Below, one piece after another: positions 25,898 through 33,481 of a stretch of 37,015 nucleotides of DNA; the stretch's first letter is position 1, and every line of letters begins with the position of its first letter. The stretch covers positions 1 to 37,015 of the forward strand of contig JAJFFW010000060.1 in the NCBI GenBank assembly GCA_021776435.1, read 5' to 3'. The translations under genes and the position numbers were made by a program. The notes beneath the pieces were generated by a model. It saw only the letters and a list, made by a program, of their open reading frames with translations. It had not been told where the DNA came from and did not search any database. The stretch comes from Parvularculaceae bacterium (GTDB taxonomy: Bacteria > Pseudomonadota > Alphaproteobacteria > Caulobacterales > Parvularculaceae).

Positions 25898-27271
25898 ATG
25901 ACAAAGTATGATTATGACCTTTTCACAATTGGCGCAGGATCAGGCGGCGTGCGCGCCGCACGCGTTGCCGCCGGTTATGGCGCCCGCGTCGGGATTGCGG
26001 AAGAATTCCGCGTCGGCGGCACTTGTGTCATTCGCGGTTGCGTACCAAAAAAACTGTTCGTTTACGCCAGCGAATTCGGTCACGGATTTCGCGAAGCTCG
26101 CGGCTTTGGCTGGAGCGCGGATAATGTGCGTTTCGACTGGTCCAAACTGATAGAAAATAAGGACGACGAAATTGACCGCCTGAACGGGGTTTATATTCGA
26201 AATCTGAAGAATTCCGGCGTCGATATTGTTGACTCTCGCGCGACGGTAAAAGACCAACACACTGTCCACCTCGTTAAAGAAAACCGCGACATCACCGCGG
26301 ACAAGATCCTCATCGCCACAGGTGGCGCGCCCTTTATCGATCAAAACGTCCCGGGCCATGACCTTGGGATCACGTCCAATGACGTCTTTCACCTTGAAAA
26401 AATGCCCCATCACGTCGTCGTCGTTGGCGGCGGGTATATCGCGATTGAGTTCGCCTGCATTTTCCGCGGGCTTGGATGCGAGGTCTGTCTGGTCTATCGC
26501 GGCGAAGATATTTTGCGATATTTTGACCGTGACATTTCCGTCCAGGTGCATGAAGAGTTAAAGCGTCAAGGTGTTCGAGTCATAACACAAACCACCCTTG
26601 AAAAGATTGAACCGTTAAACGGTGAAGAAAAACGTATTCACCTCTCAAACGGCAATCACATTGACGCCGACCTCATCTTTTGGGCAGTCGGACGCAACCC
26701 TGCAACCAAGGACCTCGGCTTGGAAAAAGCAGGTGTTGAGCTGACCAAAAACGGCGCCGTCATGGTGGATGAATATTCAAAATCCTCCGTTGACAACATA
26801 TATGCCGTTGGCGACGTCACTGATCGCGTCGCCCTCACGCCCGTCGCTATCCGCGAAGGTTCCGCTTTTGCTGAAACATGTTTTAATGATAATCCGACCG
26901 ACGTCGATTACAGGTTCATCCCCAAAGCGGTGTTCAGCCAACCGCCTGTGGGTACAGTTGGATATGCCGAACATGAAGCCCGTAAGAAGTTCAAAGCCGT
27001 CGATATCTACAAGTCCGACTTCCGCCCGATGAAAAACACGCTAAGCGGTAGTGAGGCGCGTACATTAATGAAAATCGTCGTGAATGCCGAAAACGATCAG
27101 GTCGTCGGATGTCATATTGTCGGACACGATGCCGCCGAAATGATTCAGTGTATCGCTATCGCCATAAAAGCAGGCGTCACTAAAAAACAGTTCGACGACA
27201 CGGTCGCTCTACACCCGACAGCAGCGGAAGAGCTCGTCACTATGCGAGAGAAATACAAACCGAACGTCTAG
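25898..27271 (+). CDS. gor: Glutathione-disulfide reductase
   Basis: 457 residues. A cytoplasmic FAD flavoenzyme that reduces oxidised glutathione with NADPH. The FAD site GAGSGGVRAAR lies at 12-22, and the redox-active disulfide Cys43-Cys48 is in GGTCVIRGCVPKK. The NADPH-binding Rossmann fold has VVVGGGYIAIEFA followed by an Arg (LVYRG) expected for NADPH preference. The second FAD motif is YAVGDVTDRVALTPVA. The dimer-interface catalytic pair His439/Glu444 is in HPTAAEE. All key residues are intact. It probably ends the glmU-rpiA operon and is followed by a strong terminator. Confidence 0.97.
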   Translation: MTKYDYDLFTIGAGSGGVRAARVAAGYGARVGIAEEFRVGGTCVIRGCVPKKLFVYASEFGHGFREARGFGWSADNVRFDWSKLIENKDDEIDRLNGVYIRNLKNSGVDIVDSRATVKDQHTVHLVKENRDITADKILIATGGAPFIDQNVPGHDLGITSNDVFHLEKMPHHVVVVGGGYIAIEFACIFRGLGCEVCLVYRGEDILRYFDRDISVQVHEELKRQGVRVITQTTLEKIEPLNGEEKRIHLSNGNHIDADLIFWAVGRNPATKDLGLEKAGVELTKNGAVMVDEYSKSSVDNIYAVGDVTDRVALTPVAIREGSAFAETCFNDNPTDVDYRFIPKAVFSQPPVGTVGYAEHEARKKFKAVDIYKSDFRPMKNTLSGSEARTLMKIVVNAENDQVVGCHIVGHDAAEMIQCIAIAIKAGVTKKQFDDTVALHPTAAEELVTMREKYKPNV

Positions 27272-27370
27272 ATTTAAATGCGATTCACGCATTTTTCTCC
27301 AGTTTATTGAGCGCGCACCGTTCCACGCGAAAGCCGCAACACATCCTTCGCTTGGCGATTGAACATCTAA

Positions 27371-27400
27371 AAAAAAGCGCCCATGAGCGGGCGCTTTTTT
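27371..27400. terminator. Strong bidirectional intrinsic terminator
   Basis: Twelve-base arms, AAAAAAGCGCCC and GGGCGCTTTTTT, pair perfectly around a 6-nt loop (ATGAGC). It lies between the convergent gor and YbjN-like genes and has a T-run in both directions. Confidence 0.93.
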
Positions 27401-27428
27401 CAGGTCTTCCGAGAACGAATGACTTTTC

Positions 27429-28142
27429 CTAAAAATTCTTGATCTTATTTCGTGGTGTTCTCTTATCCGCGATAAGATTCTTAATCTGCAACGCAGATTC
27501 TTCGAAACCAATCTGATGGCGCGCAAAGTCCGTCTCTAACACCGCCTCTACGCCGGTCAATGTCGTCAAAGCATGGCGATTGAGAAGCAGGGAAGAGAGG
27601 TCGTCCGAATAACCATCAAGGCTAACCGTCTGAGCCGAAGTAAACAAATCATTGCGCAGCTGCTCCGCGAGCGCTGCAAAAACCGTAACGCTTGTGGCAA
27701 AATTTCCACGTGGCATGCCATAATCAGCGATCTCATAACGACTGATATACGCGGCCCCCGATGGGTCTAGCCCGGAAGAAGCAAAAGCGTAATGGTCGTT
27801 GAACGCATAAACGGTTTGCGAGTTCGCTTTGCCTTCAAACAAAGCAATCATATTCATGCCTACACAATTGACCTGACCAGGACCGCGACAGGCCGTTGGT
27901 TCGATTAAGAATGTCAACTGTCCCCCGATATTGGCCGATATATAGGTCTTGCCATCTTCTGTCGCTCTTGGTTGCCAGACAATGCCGAGTTCGCTGAGGG
28001 TCGGTCCAAGCGTTTCAACATCAAAATTTGGAAGAGTAGACGAAGGATTGCTGATCAGCTCAGATTGAGCGGAGGCCGAACCCGCGATCAGTAAACCAGC
28101 AATAGCGCCCGCTTTAATGGCGATTGCGAAATTCTTTTTCAT
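27429..28142 (-). CDS. Exported YbjN-domain-like protein
   Basis: 237 residues with a signal peptide (1-25, GSASAQS), so probably periplasmic. The middle of the mature protein (about 40-165) resembles the YbjN/type III-chaperone-like fold: a helix, antiparallel strands, then YISRYEIADYGMPRGNFATSVTVFAALAEQLR, which matches the family's L-x-R-Y ... G-x-x-R-x-N pattern by eye. Two cysteines (TACRGPGQVNC) may form a disulfide. The C-terminal 50 residues are helical and basic. YbjN proteins have no agreed biochemical role. It has an AGGAGG and a GGGG upstream of the ATG, stands alone, and is divergent from rsmB over 140 bp. Confidence 0.72.
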   Translation of the reverse strand: MKKNFAIAIKAGAIAGLLIAGSASAQSELISNPSSTLPNFDVETLGPTLSELGIVWQPRATEDGKTYISANIGGQLTFLIEPTACRGPGQVNCVGMNMIALFEGKANSQTVYAFNDHYAFASSGLDPSGAAYISRYEIADYGMPRGNFATSVTVFAALAEQLRNDLFTSAQTVSLDGYSDDLSSLLLNRHALTTLTGVEAVLETDFARHQIGFEESALQIKNLIADKRTPRNKIKNF

Positions 28143-28282
28143 GTTTCCCCATACCTCCTGATATTAGAGCATTTGCGGCTTGGCCGCCCCCAACTCTGAC
28201 CGATCATAGAACGGGAAAGCCACGACGCCAAGCGTCACGAAGCGCGTGACAGTTACAGCTTAGAGCGCTAAGCCCGGCGGCC

Positions 28283-29632
28283 ATGATCAAAGACACACAA
28301 AAGCCGCACCGCCCGATCCCCGAACCTTCCGGGATGGCGTCACGACGCGCAAGTCTCGATATCCTCTCCCTGGTGGGCAAAGGACGCAGCCTCGACGACG
28401 CATTGGCCTCGTGCCGCACATTCGACGCCCTTATCGGCCCGGACCGGGGCTTCGCCCGCGCCCTCGCAACAACCGTATTGCGGCGGCGGGGAACGCTTGA
28501 CCATATTATAGGCCCCTATCTCGACCGGCCTTTACCAGCGCGCGCGGCGCGGGTGATGGAAATTTTGAGGCTGGCGGGCGCCCAAATTTTGTTGATGGAA
28601 ATCCCTGCCCACGCGGCAGTTTCAACGTCTGTCACACTCTGCGCGGACCGACAGGAAACCGGCGGTTATGGCGGGCTTGTGAACGCCATCTCCCGCAAGC
28701 TTGTTAAGTCAGGACCAGTTGCACTCGCGAAGCTCCCAGCACGCGTGGATACTCCAGGCTGGATGTGGCGCGCATGGGAACGCGCCTATGGCCCGGCTAA
28801 AGCGCGCGCCATCGCCGCCGCAAACGCAGTCGAGCCATCGCTCGACCTGACGCTCAAAAAGGGAGAAGACGCCACAGACTGGGCGGCGAAATTTGCTGCC
28901 GCTGACATCCCTGCAAAGGTTCTAGGAACTGGCTCACTCAGACTTAAGGGCGCAAGCGACATCACTGCATTGCCAGGTTTTGATGATGGCGCATGGTGGG
29001 TGCAAGACGCCGCCGCCGCCCTTCCGGTTCGCCTTCTCGGGGACGTGGCGGGAAAACATATTTACGATCTTTGCGCAGCGCCGGGCGGGAAAACACTTCA
29101 ACTTGCATCGGCCGGCGCACGCGTCATCGCGGTTGATAAATCTGGCGACCGTCAAAAACGCGTGCAGGAAAACCTCAAGCGTATCGGTTTGACCGCAGAA
29201 ACGATCACAGAAGACATTTTGAGGTGGAAACCCGCGGACAAAGCAGACGCGATATTACTTGATGCGCCGTGCTCCGCCACTGGCACGATCCGCCGCCACC
29301 CGGATATTCTCTGGTCAAAGTCTCAAGACGATGTCGATGGCTTGACACAATTGCAGTCCGAAATGATCGACCACGCTGTTCGATTTCTAAAACCTGAAGG
29401 GGTAATAATTTATTGCACCTGTTCACTGCAATCCGAGGAAAACGAACGTCAGATTGACGCTGCGCTCAAACGCCATACGCAACTTAGCCGTGTTCCGATA
29501 ACGCCCGATGCGCTTCCCGGCCTCCCCGAGGCGGTGACGTCCAAGGGCGACATGAGGACGTTCCCTTCAATGCTGAAAGAGGAGGGCGGGTTGGACGGAT
29601 TTTTTGCGGCCCGCCTGATCAAAACTTCGTGA
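28283..29632 (+). CDS. rsmB: 16S rRNA (cytosine-967-C5) methyltransferase RsmB
   Basis: 449 residues. The N-terminal NusB-like RNA-binding domain (about 18-145) is followed by the RsmB/NOP2 methyltransferase domain. SAM motif I is DLCAAPGGKT (262-271), motif IV is DAPCSATGTIRRHPD with Cys330, and motif VI is YCTCSLQSEENE with the nucleophile Cys380. Both catalytic cysteines are intact. The alphaproteobacterial version usually has the PGGKTLQLASAGARVIAVDKS spacing seen here. The start could also be Met18 (MASRRASLDIL), since the first 17 residues look disordered and the ribosome site is weak. It is transcribed with no close partner; the next gene starts 161 bp later. Confidence 0.95.
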   Translation: MIKDTQKPHRPIPEPSGMASRRASLDILSLVGKGRSLDDALASCRTFDALIGPDRGFARALATTVLRRRGTLDHIIGPYLDRPLPARAARVMEILRLAGAQILLMEIPAHAAVSTSVTLCADRQETGGYGGLVNAISRKLVKSGPVALAKLPARVDTPGWMWRAWERAYGPAKARAIAAANAVEPSLDLTLKKGEDATDWAAKFAAADIPAKVLGTGSLRLKGASDITALPGFDDGAWWVQDAAAALPVRLLGDVAGKHIYDLCAAPGGKTLQLASAGARVIAVDKSGDRQKRVQENLKRIGLTAETITEDILRWKPADKADAILLDAPCSATGTIRRHPDILWSKSQDDVDGLTQLQSEMIDHAVRFLKPEGVIIYCTCSLQSEENERQIDAALKRHTQLSRVPITPDALPGLPEAVTSKGDMRTFPSMLKEEGGLDGFFAARLIKTS

Positions 29633-29793
29633 CTTGGAAAGCACGAATTTTCAACGGGTTAACCCTACGCATTCTTGTCAGAGATTAAGGTTTCAGGCCT
29701 TGATCCCACGGCCATGGCAACCGATATTACGATCCACGCAGCAGCCCCATGCCAGTTGAACCTCGGCTGCGACAGAAAGAGACGGATGGATTC

Positions 29794-30516
29794 ATGAACG
29801 ACTTTCGTAGAGAAACTGCCGCCACCACCATAGGCAACGCCGCCATCGACCAGGGCCTCCGAAGCTACATGCTCGGAGTTTATAATTATATGGCAGTCGC
29901 TATCGCAGCGACCGGGTTGATGTCGCTCTATGTCGCAAGCAATCCAGCGCTGATTAATACGATTGCCGGCACCCCCCTGCGCTGGGTTATCTTCGCAGCA
30001 ATTCTCGGGCTTGGATGGTTCGCACCGCGTGTCATCTTTTCCGGCTCAAAGTTCGCAGCACATATCATGTTCTGGTCCTATGCTGCGTTGTGGGGTCTGC
30101 TGATCGCACCGATGCTTTATGCGTTCCAGCAACAAGGCGCCGCCCAGGAAATCTATCGCGCGTTCTTTATCACGGCGACAGTCTTCGGCAGCATGAGCCT
30201 TCTTGGCTATACCACCAAACGGGACCTCTCGGGTATGGCGAGCTTTCTCGTCATGGCGGTCATAGGTCTTTTGGTCGCCATTATCGTCAATGCACTGATC
30301 TTCAAGAGCGGCATGATGAGCCTGATCGTGTCCTCGCTTGTGGTGCTGGTCTTCTCAGCCGTCACAGCCTATGAGACGCAAATGATCAAATCGCTTTATA
30401 GCGAGGGAAGCGCAACCAACGAACGAGCCGCTATCTTCGGTGCTTTCGCACTCTATGGTTCGTTTGTAACATTGTTTATCCACATCCTGAATATCCTGGG
30501 AATTATGCGTGATTAA
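29794..30516 (+). CDS. Bax inhibitor-1/YccA family inner-membrane protein
   Basis: 240 residues from the internal ATG with GGATGGA upstream, giving the usual polar N-terminus (MNDFRRETAATT); a longer in-frame start at 29749 is less likely. Seven hydrophobic helices are visible, from SYMLGVYNYMAVAIAATGLMSLYVA to FVTLFIHILNILGI. Family features are the N-terminal LRSYMLGVYNYMA, the central LLGYTTKRDLSGMASFL, and the last-third SAVTAYETQMIKSLY with the acidic pore residue. BI-1/YccA proteins are putative calcium-leak channels or modulators of FtsH-type proteolysis. The gene is followed by a moderate hairpin. Confidence 0.93.
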   Translation: MNDFRRETAATTIGNAAIDQGLRSYMLGVYNYMAVAIAATGLMSLYVASNPALINTIAGTPLRWVIFAAILGLGWFAPRVIFSGSKFAAHIMFWSYAALWGLLIAPMLYAFQQQGAAQEIYRAFFITATVFGSMSLLGYTTKRDLSGMASFLVMAVIGLLVAIIVNALIFKSGMMSLIVSSLVVLVFSAVTAYETQMIKSLYSEGSATNERAAIFGAFALYGSFVTLFIHILNILGIMRD

Positions 30517-30542
30517 TTTCGGCATTAATCGTCGTCAACCAA

Positions 30543-30569
30543 AACCCCTGCCCTGTGCAGGGGTTCGTT
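30543..30569 (+). terminator. Probable intrinsic terminator after the Bax inhibitor-1 gene
   Basis: Arms AACCCCTGC and GCAGGGGTT (30543-30551 with 30557-30565) form a 9-bp stem with a 5-nt loop. The following TTCGTT is a weak T-tract, so efficiency may be modest. Confidence 0.6.
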
Positions 30570-30651
30570 CCATTGCACCCCAACCAGACGTGGCCTTGTG
30601 TCACAGCGTTTTGGTTCGTCGCCTTAATTTCCGCAGCCTAGGTTAGGGCCC

Positions 30652-31896
30652 ATGTCAGTACGAGATTGTTTTGATCTGCCCATTGCAGACGCCGACCCGG
30701 CGGTTGCAATAGGCTATGATCAATATGTTCATGAATTCCTGAGCTACGGCGCTGATCTGCGTAGCCTGTTTGCAATTGCAGATGCAGCCCCGGCATGCAC
30801 ACACACAAACGCACATGCTGCAGCATTGCACCTCGCCTTCGAGGGCGCGGAAGGCTGGGTCAGCGCGGCGCCTTATCTCGAACGCATGCGGCGCTCGCGT
30901 GACGGGCTTGCCTGCGAGCGCCAGAAACTGTTTTGCGACGCCGTCGAAGCTTGGTCGGGGCGCGATTTTCACAAGGCCTTCTCCACTCTCGACGAGCTGA
31001 CAGTGCGCTGGCCGGCTGATTTATGCGCCCTAAAATGGGCGCAGTATCACGCCTTTAATCTCGGCGATCAGGCCGGACTACTGCGTCTTGGCACGCGCGC
31101 CATGATTGTCCACGAAGATCGGCCCTACGCCCACGGAATGATTGCATTTGCGCTTGAGCAAAACCACCGCCTGCGCGAAGCGGAAGAGGAAGGTCTGAAA
31201 GCAACCGAGATTGCGATCGACGACGCCTGGGCTCATCACGCCGTTGCTCATGTACTTGAAACCGAAGGCCGCGCAATCGAGGGCGCGCGCTGGATGCGGC
31301 GATGCTCGCATACCTGGGACAAAAAAGGTGTTTTTATACGCGACCACAATTGGTGGCATGTGGGCCTTTTCCATATCAGACTTGGCGAGCCTGACGAAGC
31401 GCTTAAAATCTTTGACGAGCGGCTTTGGGGCGCTTGGCCTGAATTCCCGCAAGAACAAATCGGCGCAGCATCCATGTTATGGCGACTTGAACTTCACGGT
31501 GTCGAAGTTGGCGATCGGTGGAAACCGGTTCTCGAGCAAGTTCGCACACGCGTCGAGGAACACGTCTTTCCATTCCATGACCTTCATTACCTGATGGTGT
31601 TATCACGGGCGGGCGCACCGGGTGAAGCAGATCAGTTTATTCGCTCACTGACGACATATGCTGAACGTCAATCAGGCGCCGCGCATGAAATTTGGGCTGG
31701 CGCCTGTCTGCCGGCAGCGCGCGGAATCAAGGCTTTCGCCGAAGGCGCTTTCGAAGACGCGACGCGCGACCTCGCCGATGTCATACCGCGTCTACATTGT
31801 ATCGGCGGAAGTCATGCTCAACGGCAGATATTTATCGAAACCTGTGATGCGGCGCTCACTGCGCTCGAATCCGGTGCGGTGCGCTCCAGTCACTAA
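30652..31896 (+). CDS. TPR-repeat protein, TTC38-like
   Basis: 414 residues, cytoplasmic, no signal peptide. It is almost all helical, in pairs typical of a tetratricopeptide solenoid: for example RALEIx-type segments at 45-75, 115-160, 165-200 and 235-265 (GLFHIRLGEPDEALKIFDERL). The conserved HHAVAHVLETEGRAIEGARWM and HNWWHVGLFHI blocks are the marks I associate with the TTC38-like family found in bacteria and animals, whose function is unknown. The clustered histidines (HHAVAH, HNWWH) are unusual for a plain scaffold and could bind metal or be catalytic. The stop overlaps by four bases that of the convergent DUF2794 gene. Confidence 0.85.
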   Translation: MSVRDCFDLPIADADPAVAIGYDQYVHEFLSYGADLRSLFAIADAAPACTHTNAHAAALHLAFEGAEGWVSAAPYLERMRRSRDGLACERQKLFCDAVEAWSGRDFHKAFSTLDELTVRWPADLCALKWAQYHAFNLGDQAGLLRLGTRAMIVHEDRPYAHGMIAFALEQNHRLREAEEEGLKATEIAIDDAWAHHAVAHVLETEGRAIEGARWMRRCSHTWDKKGVFIRDHNWWHVGLFHIRLGEPDEALKIFDERLWGAWPEFPQEQIGAASMLWRLELHGVEVGDRWKPVLEQVRTRVEEHVFPFHDLHYLMVLSRAGAPGEADQFIRSLTTYAERQSGAAHEIWAGACLPAARGIKAFAEGAFEDATRDLADVIPRLHCIGGSHAQRQIFIETCDAALTALESGAVRSSH

Positions 31897-32231
31897 GTCG
31901 CCAGCTTAAGGCGGCGACGGTCGAAGACCCTCAAGACTTGCCCAAGATCTTGTCCCCGATTCAAAATGGCGCCGGTCACCGACACCACGACATAGGCCCC
32001 TTGACGGCGCGCCAGCGCGGGTCGTTTTTCGATCCGATAAAGCGGGGCCTCGCAAGCGCGGCGAAAGACACTGAAAACCGCTGCATCTCCCAATGAATCG
32101 ATAGCATAGTCGCGCCACTCACCGGCGCCGACGAAATAGCCGTAAACGGAGAGGATGCGCATTAATTCGGCGCGCGTGAATGAGACCTTCCCCCGGCGCG
32201 CCGCAGGCTGGGCCTGTGCTGAATCAAGCAT
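31893..32231 (-). CDS. DUF2794 family protein
   Basis: 112 residues, normal for the family. After a short variable N-terminus the whole length matches the DUF2794 pattern: SFTRAELMRILSVYGYFVGAGEWRDYAID, FSVFRRACEAPLYRIEK and ARRQGAYVVVSVTGAILNRG, ending in VLRVFDRRRLKL. Soluble, basic, no known activity. I know the family only from Alphaproteobacteria, which supports the taxonomic guess. Upstream, at 32324-32338, is a perfect TTAA-N7-TTAA. The stop overlaps that of the TPR gene by four bases. Confidence 0.93.
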   Translation of the reverse strand: MLDSAQAQPAARRGKVSFTRAELMRILSVYGYFVGAGEWRDYAIDSLGDAAVFSVFRRACEAPLYRIEKRPALARRQGAYVVVSVTGAILNRGQDLGQVLRVFDRRRLKLAT

Positions 32232-32539
32232 TTCAATGAAGTCTCTAACGCCTGCTCCCCGATGACAAGCCCTTTGCGTAAACTGTCACGGTTTAATCCG
32301 ATATCAGCGGCGGAGATTCTACCTTAAAAAAGCCTTAATTGGCCCGTGTCTCCGCCCTATTCCAACCGCATGATCATTAGGTCGGACGGGCTTGATTGTT
32401 AGAAATTCCGGTTTCAACCATCGCCCCCAGCCCCCGGGAGGACAGACCTTTCATAGCCCGTCCGACGTATTCCCCGCCTTGACCAGCGAGACCAACCGAC
32501 CGAGACAGTGCCAGTGCGTAACTTTTCCGGTCTTGCCCC
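32232..32539. other. 308-bp intergenic region between DUF2794 and the AEC transporter
   Basis: The divergent control region for two genes. It contains a CtrA-box-like motif and a 54-codon minus-strand reading frame of doubtful status (both listed separately). No hairpin with a T-run or structured RNA was recognised. Confidence 0.5.
32324..32338. promoter_or_regulatory. TTAA-N7-TTAA motif (CtrA-box-like) with a nearby GANTC site
   Basis: TTAA at 32324-32327 and 32335-32338 are separated by exactly seven bases, the spacing of the alphaproteobacterial cell-cycle regulator CtrA. A GATTC (a CcrM methylation-type GANTC) lies at 32315-32319. The site is about 93 bp upstream of the DUF2794 start. 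Confidence 0.5.
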
Positions 32540-32541
32540 AT
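32377..32541 (-). CDS. Possible 54-residue small protein (doubtful)
   Basis: A minus-strand frame opens at an ATG whose CAT overlaps the ATG of the AEC transporter, with TGAGGAC nine or so bases upstream. It would encode a Gly- and Arg-rich soluble peptide containing SRSVGLAGQGGEYVGRAM. For it: it fills an otherwise empty 308-bp gap, has a Shine-Dalgarno-like site and reads towards DUF2794. Against it: no recognised family, and the frame also continues upstream through the transporter gene. Unproven. Confidence 0.3.
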   Translation of the reverse strand: MGQDRKSYALALSRSVGLAGQGGEYVGRAMKGLSSRGLGAMVETGISNNQARPT

Positions 32542-33472
32542 GAATGCCGTCCTCAGTGTCGCGATTCCAGTTTTCGCCGTGATTGGCGCCGGTCTGGTTG
32601 CCGGACACCTGAAATTTGTCGAAGCGCGAGACAGCGAGGCGCTCAATCGCTTTGTTTTTCGATTTGCCATGCCAGCCGCTTTGTTTGGACTGACATCGAA
32701 CGCCGCCCCGCCCGGACTGGCCGACGCACGTTTTGCAAGCGTCTATGCATTTGCTGCAATAACAGTGATTTTTGGCAGCTATGCGCTGGGGCGAAGATTG
32801 TTCTTATTGAGTGGCCAGGACGCCGGCGCCCATGCCTTTGCTTCCACGCTCGGCAATGCTGTGTTTCTTGGACTCCCGATTGCACTCAGCATTGAAGGTT
32901 GGGCGCGGCCCTTTATCTTCCTGATGCTGACCGAGGGCCTCGTTATCATTTCCATTGCTTCGGCGATGATGGCGGCGCCCGCGCGGACGACAACAAATCG
33001 GCAGGCTTTTGCAGACATATTAAAACGGCCGTTCGGCAATCCCTTGGTCGTCGCCATGTTAGCCGGACTTGCCATTTCAGCGATCGGTGTAGGTCTCCCC
33101 GCACCAGTGGTCACTTTCTTTGACATCCTTGGCCGTGCCGCCGGACCAACTGCCCTATTTTCTCTGGGGCTGTTTCTGGCAACTCATCCGATGCCCGCAT
33201 TCAAAGCCATGGCGGGTCGAGTATCTGCAATTTTTATAGCGAAAATGTTTGTACTGCCTGCGCTCACCATGGGGGGCGTATACGCTCTGGGCATTCGCAC
33301 GCCCGAATATCTGGGTGCAGCAGCACTTTTCACTGCTGTACCGACGGGCGTCGGAGCGTACATCATGGCCAGTCAGTATAAACACTATACGACCGAAATC
33401 GCAGCCGCCATCAGCCTGACGACCCTTCTGTCTGTTTTTACGATCAGCGCCGTTCTCGCGCAGCTCGCGTGA
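32540..33472 (+). CDS. AEC (auxin efflux carrier) family transporter
   Basis: 310 residues, an inner-membrane protein with eight to ten hydrophobic helices in two halves, typical of the AEC/BASS-fold family. It begins directly in a helix (VLSVAIPVFAVIGAGLVAGHLKF). The family RFVFRFAMPAALF follows, and the N-terminal half has TLGNAVFLGLPIALS, with the broken helix (GN-x-x-x-GLP) that forms the substrate crossover. The last part contains FTAVPTGVGAYIMASQY, the equivalent second crossover. Relatives export or import malate, malonate or other carboxylates, and auxin in plants; the substrate here is not known. It lies nine bp before mnmC, so the two are probably co-transcribed, though their functions look unrelated. 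Confidence 0.92.
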   Translation: MNAVLSVAIPVFAVIGAGLVAGHLKFVEARDSEALNRFVFRFAMPAALFGLTSNAAPPGLADARFASVYAFAAITVIFGSYALGRRLFLLSGQDAGAHAFASTLGNAVFLGLPIALSIEGWARPFIFLMLTEGLVIISIASAMMAAPARTTTNRQAFADILKRPFGNPLVVAMLAGLAISAIGVGLPAPVVTFFDILGRAAGPTALFSLGLFLATHPMPAFKAMAGRVSAIFIAKMFVLPALTMGGVYALGIRTPEYLGAAALFTAVPTGVGAYIMASQYKHYTTEIAAAISLTTLLSVFTISAVLAQLA

Positions 33473-33481
33473 GGTTCCGTA

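Noticed and set aside
25940-26551. 203-codon minus-strand frame inside gor
   Set aside because: The glutathione reductase on the plus strand has every catalytic motif. The antisense frame has no recognisable fold or start signal.
29656-29665. GGGTTAACCC palindrome before the Bax inhibitor-1 gene
   Set aside because: A 10-bp palindrome containing TTAA is short enough to occur by chance, and there is no second TTAA at a spacing of seven.
32377-32670. Longer 97-codon version of the minus-strand frame near the AEC start
   Set aside because: Its first 43 codons lie inside the AEC transporter coding region and look like shadow sequence; only the shorter version starting at 32541 has a possible ribosome site.
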